From assembly GCF_004364335.1 (NCBI RefSeq), contig NZ_SOCR01000013.1, forward strand, positions 1 through 64,000: a stretch of DNA of 64,000 bases. Reading direction: 5' to 3'. The stretch is from Pseudomonas graminis. GTDB taxonomy: Bacteria > Pseudomonadota > Gammaproteobacteria > Pseudomonadales > Pseudomonadaceae. The position numbers and the translations under genes were made by a program. The notes under the pieces were generated by a model, which did no database searches, had not been told where the DNA came from, and saw nothing but the letters and a program-made list of their open reading frames with translations. Of the stretch, positions 33,932 to 42,967 are shown one piece after another (the stretch's first letter is position 1; every line of letters starts with the position of its first letter).

Positions 33932-34837
33932 TCAACCACCCCGCCGCTCCCGACGAAACTGCCCTGGCGGCATGCCGTGGGCTTTGCGAAAGCGCCGCGA
34001 GAAATAGGCTTCGTCGGTAAACCCGCAGATTTCGGCGATGTGGCTCAAGGGTTTGTTGCTGTTCATCAAATGCGTGCGCGCCAGCCGCATGCGCCGCTCC
34101 AGGACCAGTTCGGAAAAACTGTTGCCGGTTTCCTTGCGCAGCAGGTGGGTCAGGTAATTGGGCGACAGAAACGCCGCCGCCGCGGCATCGGTGAGGGTCA
34201 TGGCCGGATCGGCGATGTGCGCGCGGATGTACTCGATCACCCGACTCATCGCATCGCGACGTCCACGCCGCTCGGCCTTGTTCGCCGACAGCGCCAGCAA
34301 CTGCGCTTCGTAGCGATTGCACACTGTGCCGATCAGCTGCAACAGGCAGCCGCGCAGGATCGCGCCAGAGCCCAACTGCCGGGCGCGGTCCATGTCGCGC
34401 ATCTGCCTCAACAGCGCGGCCACTTCGGCGAAGTCAGCGTCATCGAGGGTGAAATCCAGATGCTCCTGAAACCGGAACGGCGCCAACTCAGGCGCCTCGG
34501 CGACGGGCACGTCTTCAAGGTCCATCGGATCGCACTGCAGATGCTGCAGGAGAAATTCCTGAGAAAAATTGATCAGCACAAAATTGCCGTCTTCCGGGTG
34601 CGGAATCACGTGCAATCGATGGGGCAGGATGAACGCCAGAGTGTTGCGCGGAAACGGCCTGACCGCGCCACCGATGTGCTGCACGGTGTCGCCACCGAGG
34701 TTGATCTGGATCTGGAAATATTCGTGACGATGGGGCGCTGTCAGCGCAGGTCGCGCGGACTTGTCACGGATGTAGAAATCCATGCGGTCGCTGCGCTGCT
34801 GCATGCCATAGGTCTGGATGCGGGAGGGATGGGCCAT
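33932..34837 (-). CDS. AraC-family transcriptional regulator
   Basis: A 301-residue regulator. The N-terminal cupin-like sensor domain (PHRHEYFQIQINLGG, about 38-52) precedes a C-terminal double HTH (MTLTDAAAAAFLSPNYLTHLL; then PLSHIAEICGFTDEAYFSRRFRKAHGMPPGQFR in parts). Such proteins usually activate nearby catabolic genes on binding a small molecule. The start at 34837 was chosen for its fit to the family N-terminus; the frame extends to 34876. It lies just downstream of the FAH, SDR and dehydrogenase genes on the same strand. Confidence 0.85.
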   Translation of the reverse strand: MAHPSRIQTYGMQQRSDRMDFYIRDKSARPALTAPHRHEYFQIQINLGGDTVQHIGGAVRPFPRNTLAFILPHRLHVIPHPEDGNFVLINFSQEFLLQHLQCDPMDLEDVPVAEAPELAPFRFQEHLDFTLDDADFAEVAALLRQMRDMDRARQLGSGAILRGCLLQLIGTVCNRYEAQLLALSANKAERRGRRDAMSRVIEYIRAHIADPAMTLTDAAAAAFLSPNYLTHLLRKETGNSFSELVLERRMRLARTHLMNSNKPLSHIAEICGFTDEAYFSRRFRKAHGMPPGQFRRERRGG

Positions 34838-34933
34838 CGCTGAAACACCTGAAATCGCCGGTTCGGACTGCCCCATGGTAGGGCAACCGCGGCAGCCGGA
34901 CCAAACGATTCTCAGGCGGACGTCAACCTGGGA

Positions 34934-35623
34934 TCAGCCGATTGTCACACTCAGTTCGGCAATGCCTTCGATCCCGGCGGTGACCACATCGCCGCGCTGC
35001 AACGCACCCACCCCGGCTGGCGTGCCGGTGTAGATCAGGTCGCCCGCTTTGAGGCCCACCGATTGCGACAGGTGCGCGATCACGTCCCGCACAGCCCAGA
35101 TCTGGTCAGCCAGATCGCCACGCTGGCGGCGTTCGCCATTGACGTCGAGCCAGATCGCGCCGGCTTCCGGATGGCCGATCTCGTTGACCGGGTGCAACGG
35201 CGTGGCGGGCGCGGAGGCGTCGAAGGCTTTGGCCCATTCCCACGGCCGGCCCATTTTCTTGGCCTGCGCCTGCAAGTCGCGGCGCGTGAGGTCCAGACCG
35301 ACGCCATAGCCCCATACGTAGGTCAGGGCGTCCTGCGGGTCGATGTTCACGCCGTCCTTGCCGATCGCCACGACCAGTTCAATCTCGTGATGCAGGTCCT
35401 CGGTGAGCGGCGGATAGGCAATCCGGCCTTCAGCGGGCACCACGGCGTCGGCAGGCTTCATGAAGAAGAACGGCGGCTCGCGGTCAGGGTCGTGGCCCAT
35501 TTCCCGGGCGTGATCGGAGTAATTGCGGCCGACACAGAACACACGGCGAATCGGGAAACGGCTGGCCGTCCCGGCAACGGCCAGGGACGGTGTGGCAACA
35601 GGGGCAATAACGAACTCGGTCAT
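34934..35623 (-). CDS. Fumarylacetoacetate hydrolase-family protein
   Basis: A 229-residue FAH-fold enzyme. The metal ligands Glu80 and Glu82 (HHEIELVV) and Asp111 (GVGLDLTRRDLQ) are present, along with FCVGRNYSDHAREMG and YTGTPAGVG. Members cleave C-C bonds in acylpyruvates or decarboxylate oxo-acids; fumarylpyruvate hydrolase is one candidate. The start at 35623 has GAGGACACC upstream and was preferred to one at 35737. It probably belongs to a catabolic unit with the two dehydrogenases upstream. Confidence 0.87.
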   Translation of the reverse strand: MTEFVIAPVATPSLAVAGTASRFPIRRVFCVGRNYSDHAREMGHDPDREPPFFFMKPADAVVPAEGRIAYPPLTEDLHHEIELVVAIGKDGVNIDPQDALTYVWGYGVGLDLTRRDLQAQAKKMGRPWEWAKAFDASAPATPLHPVNEIGHPEAGAIWLDVNGERRQRGDLADQIWAVRDVIAHLSQSVGLKAGDLIYTGTPAGVGALQRGDVVTAGIEGIAELSVTIG

Positions 35624-35759
35624 GGCGGTGTCCTCGATTGAAGGTGGCTGGGCATGGGTTGAGTATGGCGTTTGAGTGCTCAGCCAGGTTGGACGGAACC
35701 CACCAGGTTTTGGACAAAACAACGCAACGCGACTCAATTCAAGTCAACGAGCCGACAGA

Positions 35760-36524
35760 TCAGCCACGCCCTACAAACGGCATGCTGCTGGCCATGACCG
35801 TCATATTCAGCACGTTGGCCGACAGTGGCAGCCCGGCCATGTAACTCACCGCTTCAGCCACGTGCTGCACATTCATGGTCGGCTCGACCTGCAGCTCACC
35901 GTTGGGCTGCAACACGCCTTTGGTCATGCGATCGGTCATTTCGGTGAGGGCGTTGCCGATGTCGATCTGGCCACAGGCGATATTGAACTGCCGACCGTCC
36001 AGCGCTGTGCTTTTGGTCAGGCCCAGCACGGCGTGTTTGCTGGACGTATAGGGCGAGCTGAACAGCCGTGGCGTGTGCGCGGAAATCGAACCGTTGTTGA
36101 TGATCCGGCCGCCCTGGGGCACCTGACGCCGCATGAGGCCGAACGCTGCGCGCACGCACAAAAACATCCCGGTGACGTTGGTGTCGATGACGTTCTTCCA
36201 CTGCTCCACCGACAGCTCATCCATCGGCACTGCCGGTGCGCCGATACCGGCGTTATTGAACGAAACGTCCAGCCGCCCGAACGTGTTTTCGATGGTCGCG
36301 AACAGCGCCTCGACGCTGGCCGGGTCGCGCACGTCCGTCGGTACCGCCAGCGCCTGCTGGCCGGCAACCTTTGCCTGTTCGACCAGCATCTGCAAGGGCT
36401 CTGGCCGACGCCCGGCCAGCACCACGGCAAAACCATCCGCCAACAACTGTAGGGCCACGGCACGGCCAATGCCGCTGCCGGCGCCCGTGACCAGAGCGAC
36501 TTTCAAACCTGAAGATGAAGACAT
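35760..36524 (-). CDS. Short-chain dehydrogenase/reductase (classical SDR)
   Basis: A 254-residue classical SDR with all catalytic features: TGAGSGIG (residues 13-20), NNAG (90-93), Ser146 in NGSIS and Y-T-S-S-K (Tyr159, Lys163). It oxidises or reduces an alcohol/ketone with NAD(P). Basic residues after beta-2 (AGRR) suggest NADP preference. It lies between the FAH-family and hydroxyacid dehydrogenase genes on the same strand, suggesting one pathway, substrate unknown. Confidence 0.9.
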   Translation of the reverse strand: MSSSSGLKVALVTGAGSGIGRAVALQLLADGFAVVLAGRRPEPLQMLVEQAKVAGQQALAVPTDVRDPASVEALFATIENTFGRLDVSFNNAGIGAPAVPMDELSVEQWKNVIDTNVTGMFLCVRAAFGLMRRQVPQGGRIINNGSISAHTPRLFSSPYTSSKHAVLGLTKSTALDGRQFNIACGQIDIGNALTEMTDRMTKGVLQPNGELQVEPTMNVQHVAEAVSYMAGLPLSANVLNMTVMASSMPFVGRG

Positions 36525-36596
36525 GGGCGATTACTCTTGTTATTGGGAAGGTGTTGTTGGAAAAGCTGTCATTAGAAAGAGTCAGACGGCCAATCG

Positions 36597-37529
36597 TCAG
36601 CTGTGAACAGGGGTCAGCACCGGCTTGCCCGCATAAAACGCCAGCAGGTTGTCGGCGACCATTTGCACCGTGTCACGGGATGCTTCCGGCGACAACCCTG
36701 CCAGATGCGCCGTGAGGACCACGTTGGTCAAGGCTTTCAGCGCATCGGGGACGTGGGGCTCGTCGTCGAATACGTCCAGCGCCGCCCCGGCCAGGCGGCC
36801 GTGCTGGAGCGCGTCGATCAGCGCGTCGGTGTCGACGACACTGGCCCGGGCGATGTTGACCAGGAAGCCCTCGGCGCCCAACGCCTCGATGGCGGCCTTG
36901 TCGATCAGGTGCCGCGTCGACCCGCCGCCCGGCGTTGCCACCACCAGAAAGTCCGACGCTTCGGCCAGCGCCAGCGGCGTCGCGCAGTAGTTGAAATCCA
37001 CGCCCGCGCGGGGCGAGCGGCTGTGATAGTTGATCAGCATGTCGAACCCCAGCGCGCGTTTGGCGATGGCCATTCCGACCGAGCCAAGGCCGAGAATGCC
37101 CAGGCGTTTGCCGGCGAACGAAGGCCGTGTGACTTTGCGCCATTCGTTGCGGCGCGCCGACGCGTCGGCCTGGGGAATGTCGCGAACCGCTGCCAGCAGC
37201 ACTGCCATAGCGTGGTCCGCCACGGTCGGGGCGTTCACCCCTGCCCCGTTGGTCACCACAATGCCCCGCGCCTCGGCGGCTTCGAGGTCGACGCGCTCGT
37301 AGCCCGCGCCAATCACACAAATGATGCCGAGGTTCGGCAGCGCGGCCATTTCCTCGGCGGTGAACCCCAGCGGCCCACGGGTCAACACCGCATCAATCTC
37401 CCCGCCCCCGTTTGCCACCGCCTTGGCGCGCATCGCCGGCGTCGGCGCCAGAATCAGGCGAAAGCCGCTGCTTTCCAGAATCGGCAAATACATGTTCACG
37501 CTTTCAACCAGCACCAACACCGTTTTCAT
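36597..37529 (-). CDS. D-isomer specific 2-hydroxyacid dehydrogenase (glyoxylate/hydroxypyruvate reductase type)
   Basis: A 310-residue NAD(P)-dependent reductase. The dinucleotide motif is GLGSVG (147-152), and the catalytic residues are Arg228 (NIARAS), Glu257 (DDEPHVP) and His275 (LTAHLAG). It would reduce glyoxylate, hydroxypyruvate or a related 2-oxo acid. The ATG at 37529 follows GGAGG at a suitable spacing; an ATG directly before it is too close. It heads the three-gene minus-strand cluster with the SDR and FAH-family genes. Confidence 0.9.
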   Translation of the reverse strand: MKTVLVLVESVNMYLPILESSGFRLILAPTPAMRAKAVANGGGEIDAVLTRGPLGFTAEEMAALPNLGIICVIGAGYERVDLEAAEARGIVVTNGAGVNAPTVADHAMAVLLAAVRDIPQADASARRNEWRKVTRPSFAGKRLGILGLGSVGMAIAKRALGFDMLINYHSRSPRAGVDFNYCATPLALAEASDFLVVATPGGGSTRHLIDKAAIEALGAEGFLVNIARASVVDTDALIDALQHGRLAGAALDVFDDEPHVPDALKALTNVVLTAHLAGLSPEASRDTVQMVADNLLAFYAGKPVLTPVHS

Positions 37530-37803
37530 CATCCCTCCGCTGCGCGACATTCGTGGTGCTGACAGTAGCGCGAGTTAGAGCGGTTGGGCAGGGTTGGAAG
37601 CCAGATAGAGATGGATTTCATAATAGACACGGTGCCGGATAACCACCCCCTGCATTTTTCTTGGCTAAACCGAAGCCCACTGAGCTAATCCGTCCACAAA
37701 TCTGGCACTGGGCATTTCCTGGATATGGATCTGCCTGTAAAACGTCAGCAGCGCTAAACGCAGTTGTACCTCGCGGGTACGTCGAGCCATTGGAGATTGA
37801 GTT

Positions 37804-38256
37804 ATGAAGGTAATCAAAGCGCGGGAATATGATGATCAGCCCGTTACCCAGCGGGTCCTGAACCAGGCCATCGACCAGGGGCGCAAACGAAATGCGCCCA
37901 ACATTCAGCCGACAACATTACGTTTTCTCAGTGAGCTAAATGCCTTGGCCATCGGTTTTTCCGACCAGACAGCCCTCCTCCTCCCTGTCGCCAATTACCC
38001 CGAGCTGCGCGAGCTCTCAGGCAGCGAGCTCGGGCAGATGGAGTTGGGATTCGGCGGCAAGGCCATCTGCCTCGATCATCGCGATTTGCATATGTCGATC
38101 TCGGGCATGATTTCGGCCAGCGAGTCGCTCATGGGCGTTGCCGGTAGCCTGATCGCGGCGCGGAACGGGCGGCGCGTCAGTGCGGCAAAAGCCACCGCTT
38201 CGAAGGCTAACGGATCGAAAGGCGGGCGACCGCGCAAAAAAGTTGCCGAGACGTAG
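37804..38256 (+). CDS. DUF2442-domain protein (antitoxin-like, orphan)
   Basis: A 150-residue protein. Residues about 45-115 (LNALAIGFSDQTALLLPV to DLHMSISGMISASESLM) fit the DUF2442 pattern, and the basic C-terminus ends ASKANGSKGGRPRKK, common in that family. DUF2442 proteins often pair with DUF4160 partners in toxin-antitoxin-like modules, but no partner lies on either side here. Its GGAG ribosome site is eight bases before the ATG. It is flanked by intergenic DNA of about 240 bases on each side, so it is a single-gene unit. Confidence 0.7.
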   Translation: MKVIKAREYDDQPVTQRVLNQAIDQGRKRNAPNIQPTTLRFLSELNALAIGFSDQTALLLPVANYPELRELSGSELGQMELGFGGKAICLDHRDLHMSISGMISASESLMGVAGSLIAARNGRRVSAAKATASKANGSKGGRPRKKVAET

Positions 38257-38498
38257 TCCCCGGTTAGCGTCCGTCGGCACCTCAGTGTCATAAAAATCCC
38301 GGAAACTGGCAGCGCGCTAACGCCTGTAACTGACAGCAATCCCCCTTCACAACGATAACCCCGGTTGCCCGTCATGCCGGTTGCTGTTTAAGGTTTGTGC
38401 CTTGGGACACCTGATTTCGTCACGATAAAAACGATGTGCCACGGGGTGCGGCAACGGCTGCGCCATGAACGGACTTGCACAAAAGGAACGTCAGAACC

Positions 38499-39638
38499 AT
38501 GTTGAAAGGATTATCCAGAACGTTGAGCGGCGCCGCGATTGCCGGTGTGTTGTTGTCATCCGCCGTGGCCCTGGCGGCCGCGGACACCGGCAAGGAACCG
38601 GGTCGGGCGCTGGCGGCGAAGATCGGCGTGCCGTGGCCGGCGGTGATTGCCCATCGCGGCGCATCGTTCAATGCGCCCGAAGAGACGGTTCCGTCCTACA
38701 CGCTGGCCCGCGAACTGGGTGCTGACTACCTGGAGATGGACATCCAGCGCACCAAGGATGGCGTGCTCATCGCCCTGCACGACAACACGCTGGAGCGCAC
38801 CACCAACATCGCCGAGGTCTACCCGCAACGGGCCAAGGACCCGCTGAACACGTTCACGCTGGAAGAAATCAAGCGCCTGGACGCCGGCTCCTGGTTCAAC
38901 AAGGCCTACCCGGATCGCGCACGCGCCACCTACGCCGGGCTGAAGATTCTGACACTGGACGAAGTCATCGACATTGCCGAAGGCGGCAAGAACAAGCCCG
39001 GTCTGTACATCGAAACCAAGGTGCCGGCGCAGTTTCCGGGCATTGAAGAAGATTTGAAGAAGAAGCTCGATCAGCGTGGCTGGCTGGGCCAGCGTCCTGC
39101 TGCCGAGAAAGGCTACGTCAATGTCGCCCACATGCCGGGCCGCGTGGTGCTGCAGACCTTTGAAAAACCAAGCCTGGAATTGCTGCAGAAGAGCATGCCC
39201 GACACGCCGAAAGTGCTGCTGCTGTGGCTGGGTGACGGCTCCATCGAAACGGCGTCGGGCAAGACTTTCAAGGATTCGGGGGCCAAGGACAAAGCCAGCT
39301 TCTACGCCAGCCAGCAGGTGAAATCCAAAGAAGAGTTCGCCGCCTGGATGGACTGGGCCAAAGCCCACGGCGCCGTAGGTACCGGGCCGTCAGCAGCACT
39401 GAAGAACGGCGGGGACCAGAGTTACAGTGACCTGGTGCAGCCGTGGATGAACAAGATGGCCCACGATCGCGGGATGATCGTTCATCCGTACACCGTGGAT
39501 GACGCGGTGGATTTCAAGGCGATCAGCGAACAGGGCGTGGACGGGTTCTTCACCAACCGGGCTTCGGAATTGCTGAAGTTCTACGGTCGGCCCTCGAAGG
39601 AAAGCATGGACTCAATCCTGAAGCGCAGCGGCTTCTGA
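38499..39638 (+). CDS. glpQ: Glycerophosphodiester phosphodiesterase, periplasmic
   Basis: A 379-residue secreted enzyme. The signal peptide (about 1-28) ends near VALAAAD. The GDPD motifs are AHRGASFNAPEETVPSY (His52, Arg53, Glu61), YLEMDIQRTKDGVLIALHD (Glu79, Asp81, His94) and YIETK. It hydrolyses glycerophosphodiesters to glycerol-3-phosphate and alcohol in the periplasm. The start at 38499 follows AAAGGAACG; the frame opens at 38475. A half-match to the Pho box (GTGTCATAAA at 38285) is present upstream but weak. Confidence 0.9.
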   Translation: MLKGLSRTLSGAAIAGVLLSSAVALAAADTGKEPGRALAAKIGVPWPAVIAHRGASFNAPEETVPSYTLARELGADYLEMDIQRTKDGVLIALHDNTLERTTNIAEVYPQRAKDPLNTFTLEEIKRLDAGSWFNKAYPDRARATYAGLKILTLDEVIDIAEGGKNKPGLYIETKVPAQFPGIEEDLKKKLDQRGWLGQRPAAEKGYVNVAHMPGRVVLQTFEKPSLELLQKSMPDTPKVLLLWLGDGSIETASGKTFKDSGAKDKASFYASQQVKSKEEFAAWMDWAKAHGAVGTGPSAALKNGGDQSYSDLVQPWMNKMAHDRGMIVHPYTVDDAVDFKAISEQGVDGFFTNRASELLKFYGRPSKESMDSILKRSGF

Positions 39639-39713
39639 GTGAGAAACCGGTGGTGCGCGCTACTGGCGAATACGGCGTGTCAGGCGGTAACCGGTTTCGC
39701 TGACATACCGCGA

Positions 39714-39737
39714 TCGCGGGCAAGCGCGCTCCTACAG
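39714..39737. repeat. Single REP half-site (GCGGGCAAGCGCGCTCC family)
   Basis: One arm of the 24-nt family, TCGCGGGCAAGCGCGCTCCT and flank, with no inverted partner nearby. It lies in the 137-base gap between the convergent glpQ and pyrF genes. Confidence 0.75.
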
Positions 39738-39775
39738 GGTGGAGTTGAGCAGGGGATGGCGGGTTGTTACGCCAG

Positions 39776-40474
39776 TTACGCCAGCTCCGCCACCACCGCA
39801 GCCAACGCCTTCGCCGGATCGGCCGCCTGGCTGATCGGGCGGCCGATGACCAGATAATCAGAGCCCGCATCCAGCGCTTGGCGCGGCGTCAGAATGCGAC
39901 GCTGATCGTCCAGCGCGCTGCCAGCCGGACGAATGCCCGGCGTCACCAGTTGCAGTGACGGGTGCGCAGCTTTCAGTGCCTGGGCTTCCAGCGCGGAACA
40001 CACCAGACCGTCCATCCCGGCTTTTTCAGCCAGCGCCGCCAGACGCAGGACTTGCTCCTGGGGCTCGATGTCCAGACCGATCCCGGCCAGGTCCTCGCGC
40101 TCCATGCTGGTCAGCACGGTGACACCGATCAACAGCGGCTTGGGGCCGGTGCGCTGATCCAGCACGTCACGGCAGGCCGCCATCATGCGCAAGCCGCCTG
40201 AGCAGTGCACATTGACCATCCACACGCCCATTTCAGCAGCGGCCTTGACCGCCATCGCCGTGGTGTTGGGAATGTCATGGAATTTGAGGTCCAGAAACAC
40301 CTCGAAGCCCTTCGCGTTGAGGGTTTCGACGATGTCCGATGCGCAGCTGGTAAACAGCTCCTTGCCCACTTTGACCCGGCACAGCTTAGGGTCCAGTTGA
40401 TCAGCCAGATTCAACGCGGCTTCGCGGGTCGGGAAATCCAGGGCGACGATGATAGGGGTCTGGCAGGCGGACAT
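39776..40474 (-). CDS. pyrF: Orotidine 5'-phosphate decarboxylase
   Basis: A 232-residue TIM-barrel enzyme for the last step of UMP synthesis. The signature FLDLKFHDIPNTT holds the catalytic D-x-K-x-x-D tetrad residues (Asp62, Lys64, Asp67), and IIVALDFPT carries the early Asp. It is the short bacterial PyrF type. The start at 40474 follows GAGAAC; the longer frame to 40585 adds unsupported residues. It is divergent from a DUF2897 gene. Confidence 0.95.
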   Translation of the reverse strand: MSACQTPIIVALDFPTREAALNLADQLDPKLCRVKVGKELFTSCASDIVETLNAKGFEVFLDLKFHDIPNTTAMAVKAAAEMGVWMVNVHCSGGLRMMAACRDVLDQRTGPKPLLIGVTVLTSMEREDLAGIGLDIEPQEQVLRLAALAEKAGMDGLVCSALEAQALKAAHPSLQLVTPGIRPAGSALDDQRRILTPRQALDAGSDYLVIGRPISQAADPAKALAAVVAELA

Positions 40475-40649
40475 GAGCGGGTTCTCTGGCAAGTCGAAAT
40501 CGGCGCGCATTGTAGCCGAACATCCCGCAGGGCGGGACCCGGCAATCGGTAAATGCCTGCCCGACCCGCGCCGGGCGTCGAGCATCTCCTACAATTGAAC
40601 CACTGGACAGCGTCGCTGCTCCAATCCCTATCACAAGAAGGAGAGCGTT

Positions 40650-40817
40650 ATGCCCTGGTATGCCTGGTTAATTCTGGTCGTTGCAATCGGCTCGATCGTC
40701 GGCGGTCTGCTGATGCTCAAGGATTCAGCGAAGAAACTGCCCCTGACCGATGAACAGCTCAAGCGCGTCCACGAGCGCAATGCCGAGATGGACGCAAAGG
40801 AAGCGCGGGACCGCTGA
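40650..40817 (+). CDS. DUF2897-family small membrane protein
   Basis: A 55-residue protein below the usual length cut-off. It starts MPWYAWLILVVAIGSIVGGL, a single membrane helix, followed by a short linker and a charged helical tail (TDEQLKRVHERNAEMDAKEARDR). This matches the DUF2897 family conserved in Pseudomonas beside pyrF. A strong ribosome site, AAGAAGGAGAG, precedes the ATG. The function is unknown. Confidence 0.82.
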   Translation: MPWYAWLILVVAIGSIVGGLLMLKDSAKKLPLTDEQLKRVHERNAEMDAKEARDR

Positions 40818-40851
40818 GTCTCCCCCGCCAAACGATACGGTTAAATCCCCT

Positions 40852-40880
40852 TGCAGGAGCGCGTTGCCAGCGCTCCTGCA
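40852..40880. terminator. Short palindrome after the DUF2897 gene
   Basis: TGCAGGAGCGC (40852-40862) pairs with GCGCTCCTGCA (40870-40880) around a 7-nt loop. It resembles a shortened REP and could act as a transcript end between the convergent DUF2897 and binding-protein genes. There is no T tract. Confidence 0.45.
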
Positions 40881-40934
40881 CCGCCCCCTTCCAATGTCGC
40901 GCCGCGCTTCTTCAGCCAGTCATACGTGCCTGCG

Positions 40935-41765
40935 TCAATCGCTCTTCGCGCCTTCGCCTTGAGCCACCGCGTGATGAGTGGACTGCGGCGTCACGGCAAT
41001 ACGAAACGGCTGAAAGATTTTGAACATCTCGCCGTTCTCCCGGAGCTCTTTGAGCAATTCGCTGAAGCGTTCGCCACTGATGGGCGCATCCGGGCGCAAC
41101 AGCGCGTAATGCCGATACACCTGATCCACCCGATCCGAGACCAGAAACTGGTCGGCGTCCTGCGGGTTGTTCGACATGAACGTGCTCAGGTAGGAGCGCG
41201 TTACCAGCGCAATATCCGCACGGTCACGGAGCACCATCAGCAGGTTACTGTCATGGGAATAGGTCAGCGTGGCGTTGTAGTTGTCGGCAAGGAATTTAGG
41301 GTCGGCATCGAAACGGGCGAACGCGTAGTGATAGCCGCTGAACAGCGCAAGGCGCTTGCCGTGCAACTCATCGAAATACGTCTGGGTCCTGCCCTGCAAG
41401 CGATGGGCGACAAACACTTCGGCGTCTTCGAGCCCCATATCGACATCTTCATGGGGAATGCCTTTCCAACCCCAAGCGGGGTTTTCGAAAATGGCCATGT
41501 CGAAGCGCGCCTGCTGGAAATCGCGAAACCGGCGCGGAATGGAAGTGGGCACCGCTTCAAAGCGGTAGTCGTTCTGCATCGCGTTCAGCGCAGTGATCAT
41601 CTGCGGCAAGAGCCCGGTGTCTTCACCTCGCTCGGGACGAATCGTATACGGCGGGAAATGCGCCGCACCGATGCGCACGACCTGCGTCGCACCGGCCTGC
41701 CAGGCCCACAGCGTTGTGGTCGTGAACAGCAGGGTTTTAAAAGCCATCCGCATCGGCGTGGACAT
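40935..41765 (-). CDS. Periplasmic substrate-binding protein (amino-acid-binding type, solitary)
   Basis: A 276-residue exported protein. A signal peptide ends near WAWQAGATQ. The bacterial periplasmic solute-binding family 3 pattern follows (VVRIGAAHFPPYTIRPERGE, then LLPQMITALNA). No ABC permease or ATPase gene is adjacent, so it may be a stand-alone sensor-type or orphan binding protein, as is common for this subgroup in Pseudomonas. The ATG at 41765 was chosen; a TTG at 41768 and a later ATG at 41753 are alternatives. Confidence 0.8.
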   Translation of the reverse strand: MSTPMRMAFKTLLFTTTTLWAWQAGATQVVRIGAAHFPPYTIRPERGEDTGLLPQMITALNAMQNDYRFEAVPTSIPRRFRDFQQARFDMAIFENPAWGWKGIPHEDVDMGLEDAEVFVAHRLQGRTQTYFDELHGKRLALFSGYHYAFARFDADPKFLADNYNATLTYSHDSNLLMVLRDRADIALVTRSYLSTFMSNNPQDADQFLVSDRVDQVYRHYALLRPDAPISGERFSELLKELRENGEMFKIFQPFRIAVTPQSTHHAVAQGEGAKSD

Positions 41766-42334
41766 CAAGACAAGGCACCTCAGGCGAAACGGAGTACGTA
41801 AGCTATGCGTTCGCGATCAATTAGACAACGGTCAAACAGAGGCTAAATCGCCCCTGTCATCCCAACTCCCGCCCTCCTTGCGTCTTGCTGCCCCCTGTCC
41901 ATGTTTGTCTCTTCCCGGCTAAAGCTGGTCCCACTCACAGCGCGCGATATTCTGCAGGACCGGCTTTAGCCGGGAAGAGGCTCGTCTGTGCGCTACCCAT
42001 TTGAGGGTGTGCCGCACGACGCTTTCCCGGGCAAAACCGGTCCCACTCACAGTGTAATTCCGGCTCAAGCCGTCCTTGTCCTTTGCGTTATCGACCGCAC
42101 GGCGCTTTATGTGAGGACCGAATGCGCCTGCAACTTATGCCGAGGCGCGTTGGCCAGGCAAGGGCTGTCCCGGCCATATGCCAGTCAGACGCTACAAAAG
42201 ACGCTGGCCCTGCAAACCTTCCTGACTGCCGCGAGTCCCAATCATGGATCATCTGCGCCGGGCAGTTGGACGTGAGGGCCGTGATGTGGCTACGCTCCAG
42301 AGCGCTGCCGCAGGTTATGAAACAGGAGTTCGAG
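41766..42334. other. Intergenic region with REP elements
   Basis: About 570 bases with no credible gene. It holds the REP pair at 41911-41977 and a further half-site near 42024-42050. A long plus-strand frame runs through from 42083 into the exonuclease gene, but its upstream part has no ribosome site or conserved sequence. Confidence 0.55.
41911..41977. repeat. REP hairpin pair (GACCGGCTTTAGCCGG family)
   Basis: Arms 41911-41931 and 41957-41977 match over 21 bp with one mismatch. The core is GGACCGGCTTTAGCCGGG. A third half-site of the same family (CCCGGGCAAAACCGGTCCCA) follows near 42027. Confidence 0.8.
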
Positions 42335-42877
42335 ATGTCCTACTGGCTGGTGATAGACCTGGAGGCCACCACCGAAGAGGGCGGATGGCCGGTAGCGGAA
42401 ATGGAAATCATCGAAATCGGTGCGTCCCTGGTCAATCAGGACGGGCGCGAAATCGACCATTTCGAACGCTACGTGCGGCCTCTGCGCCGGCCGTTGCTGA
42501 CGCCCTTCTGCCGCGAGCTGACGCACATTCAGCAGAGCTTCATCGACAGCGCTTTGACCCTGCCGGCCGTATGGCCACAATTCGAGCGCTGGATCGCCCA
42601 ACACCGCGCGCGACTGGTCGCCTGGACCAGTTGGGGCGATTACGACCGTCAGCAACTGCAACAGGACTGGCGTCAGCACCAGCTCGCCAGCGAACTCGCC
42701 ACCCTGCCCCACATCAACCTGAAACAACGCTTCGCCAAGGCCCGTCACCTGCAAAAACCCTGCGGCCTGAACACCGCGCTGCAACTGGCGGGAATGCATT
42801 TCAATGGCCAGCAACACCGGGCACTGTCGGACGCGCGCAATACCGCACGCTTGTTACCGTTGGTGATTCCCGGCTAG
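42335..42877 (+). CDS. DEDDh 3'-5' exonuclease (ERI1/KapD-like)
   Basis: A 180-residue RNase T/DnaQ-fold exonuclease. The acidic residues are Asp8 and Glu10 (VIDLEATT), Asp102/Asp104 (WGDYD), and His161 with Asp166 (HRALSDARN), which completes the DEDDh set. It is close in size to stand-alone 3'-5' exonucleases that trim RNA, and is not a DNA polymerase subunit. The start at 42335 has AGGAG seven bases upstream. It is followed by ppnP 90 bp later. Confidence 0.88.
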   Translation: MSYWLVIDLEATTEEGGWPVAEMEIIEIGASLVNQDGREIDHFERYVRPLRRPLLTPFCRELTHIQQSFIDSALTLPAVWPQFERWIAQHRARLVAWTSWGDYDRQQLQQDWRQHQLASELATLPHINLKQRFAKARHLQKPCGLNTALQLAGMHFNGQQHRALSDARNTARLLPLVIPG

Positions 42878-42967
42878 GTCGTGACGCATTTATCAAAGCG
42901 GATGACGGCCTTTTGTACGTTCGGCATACTGTCCGGCCTTTTCCAGCCTTTCCCAAGGAGATCAGCC

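Noticed and set aside
38274..38294. Possible Pho box before glpQ
   Set aside because: Only one half (GTGTCATAAA) matches well; the expected second half 11 nt upstream agrees at about 3 of 7 positions.
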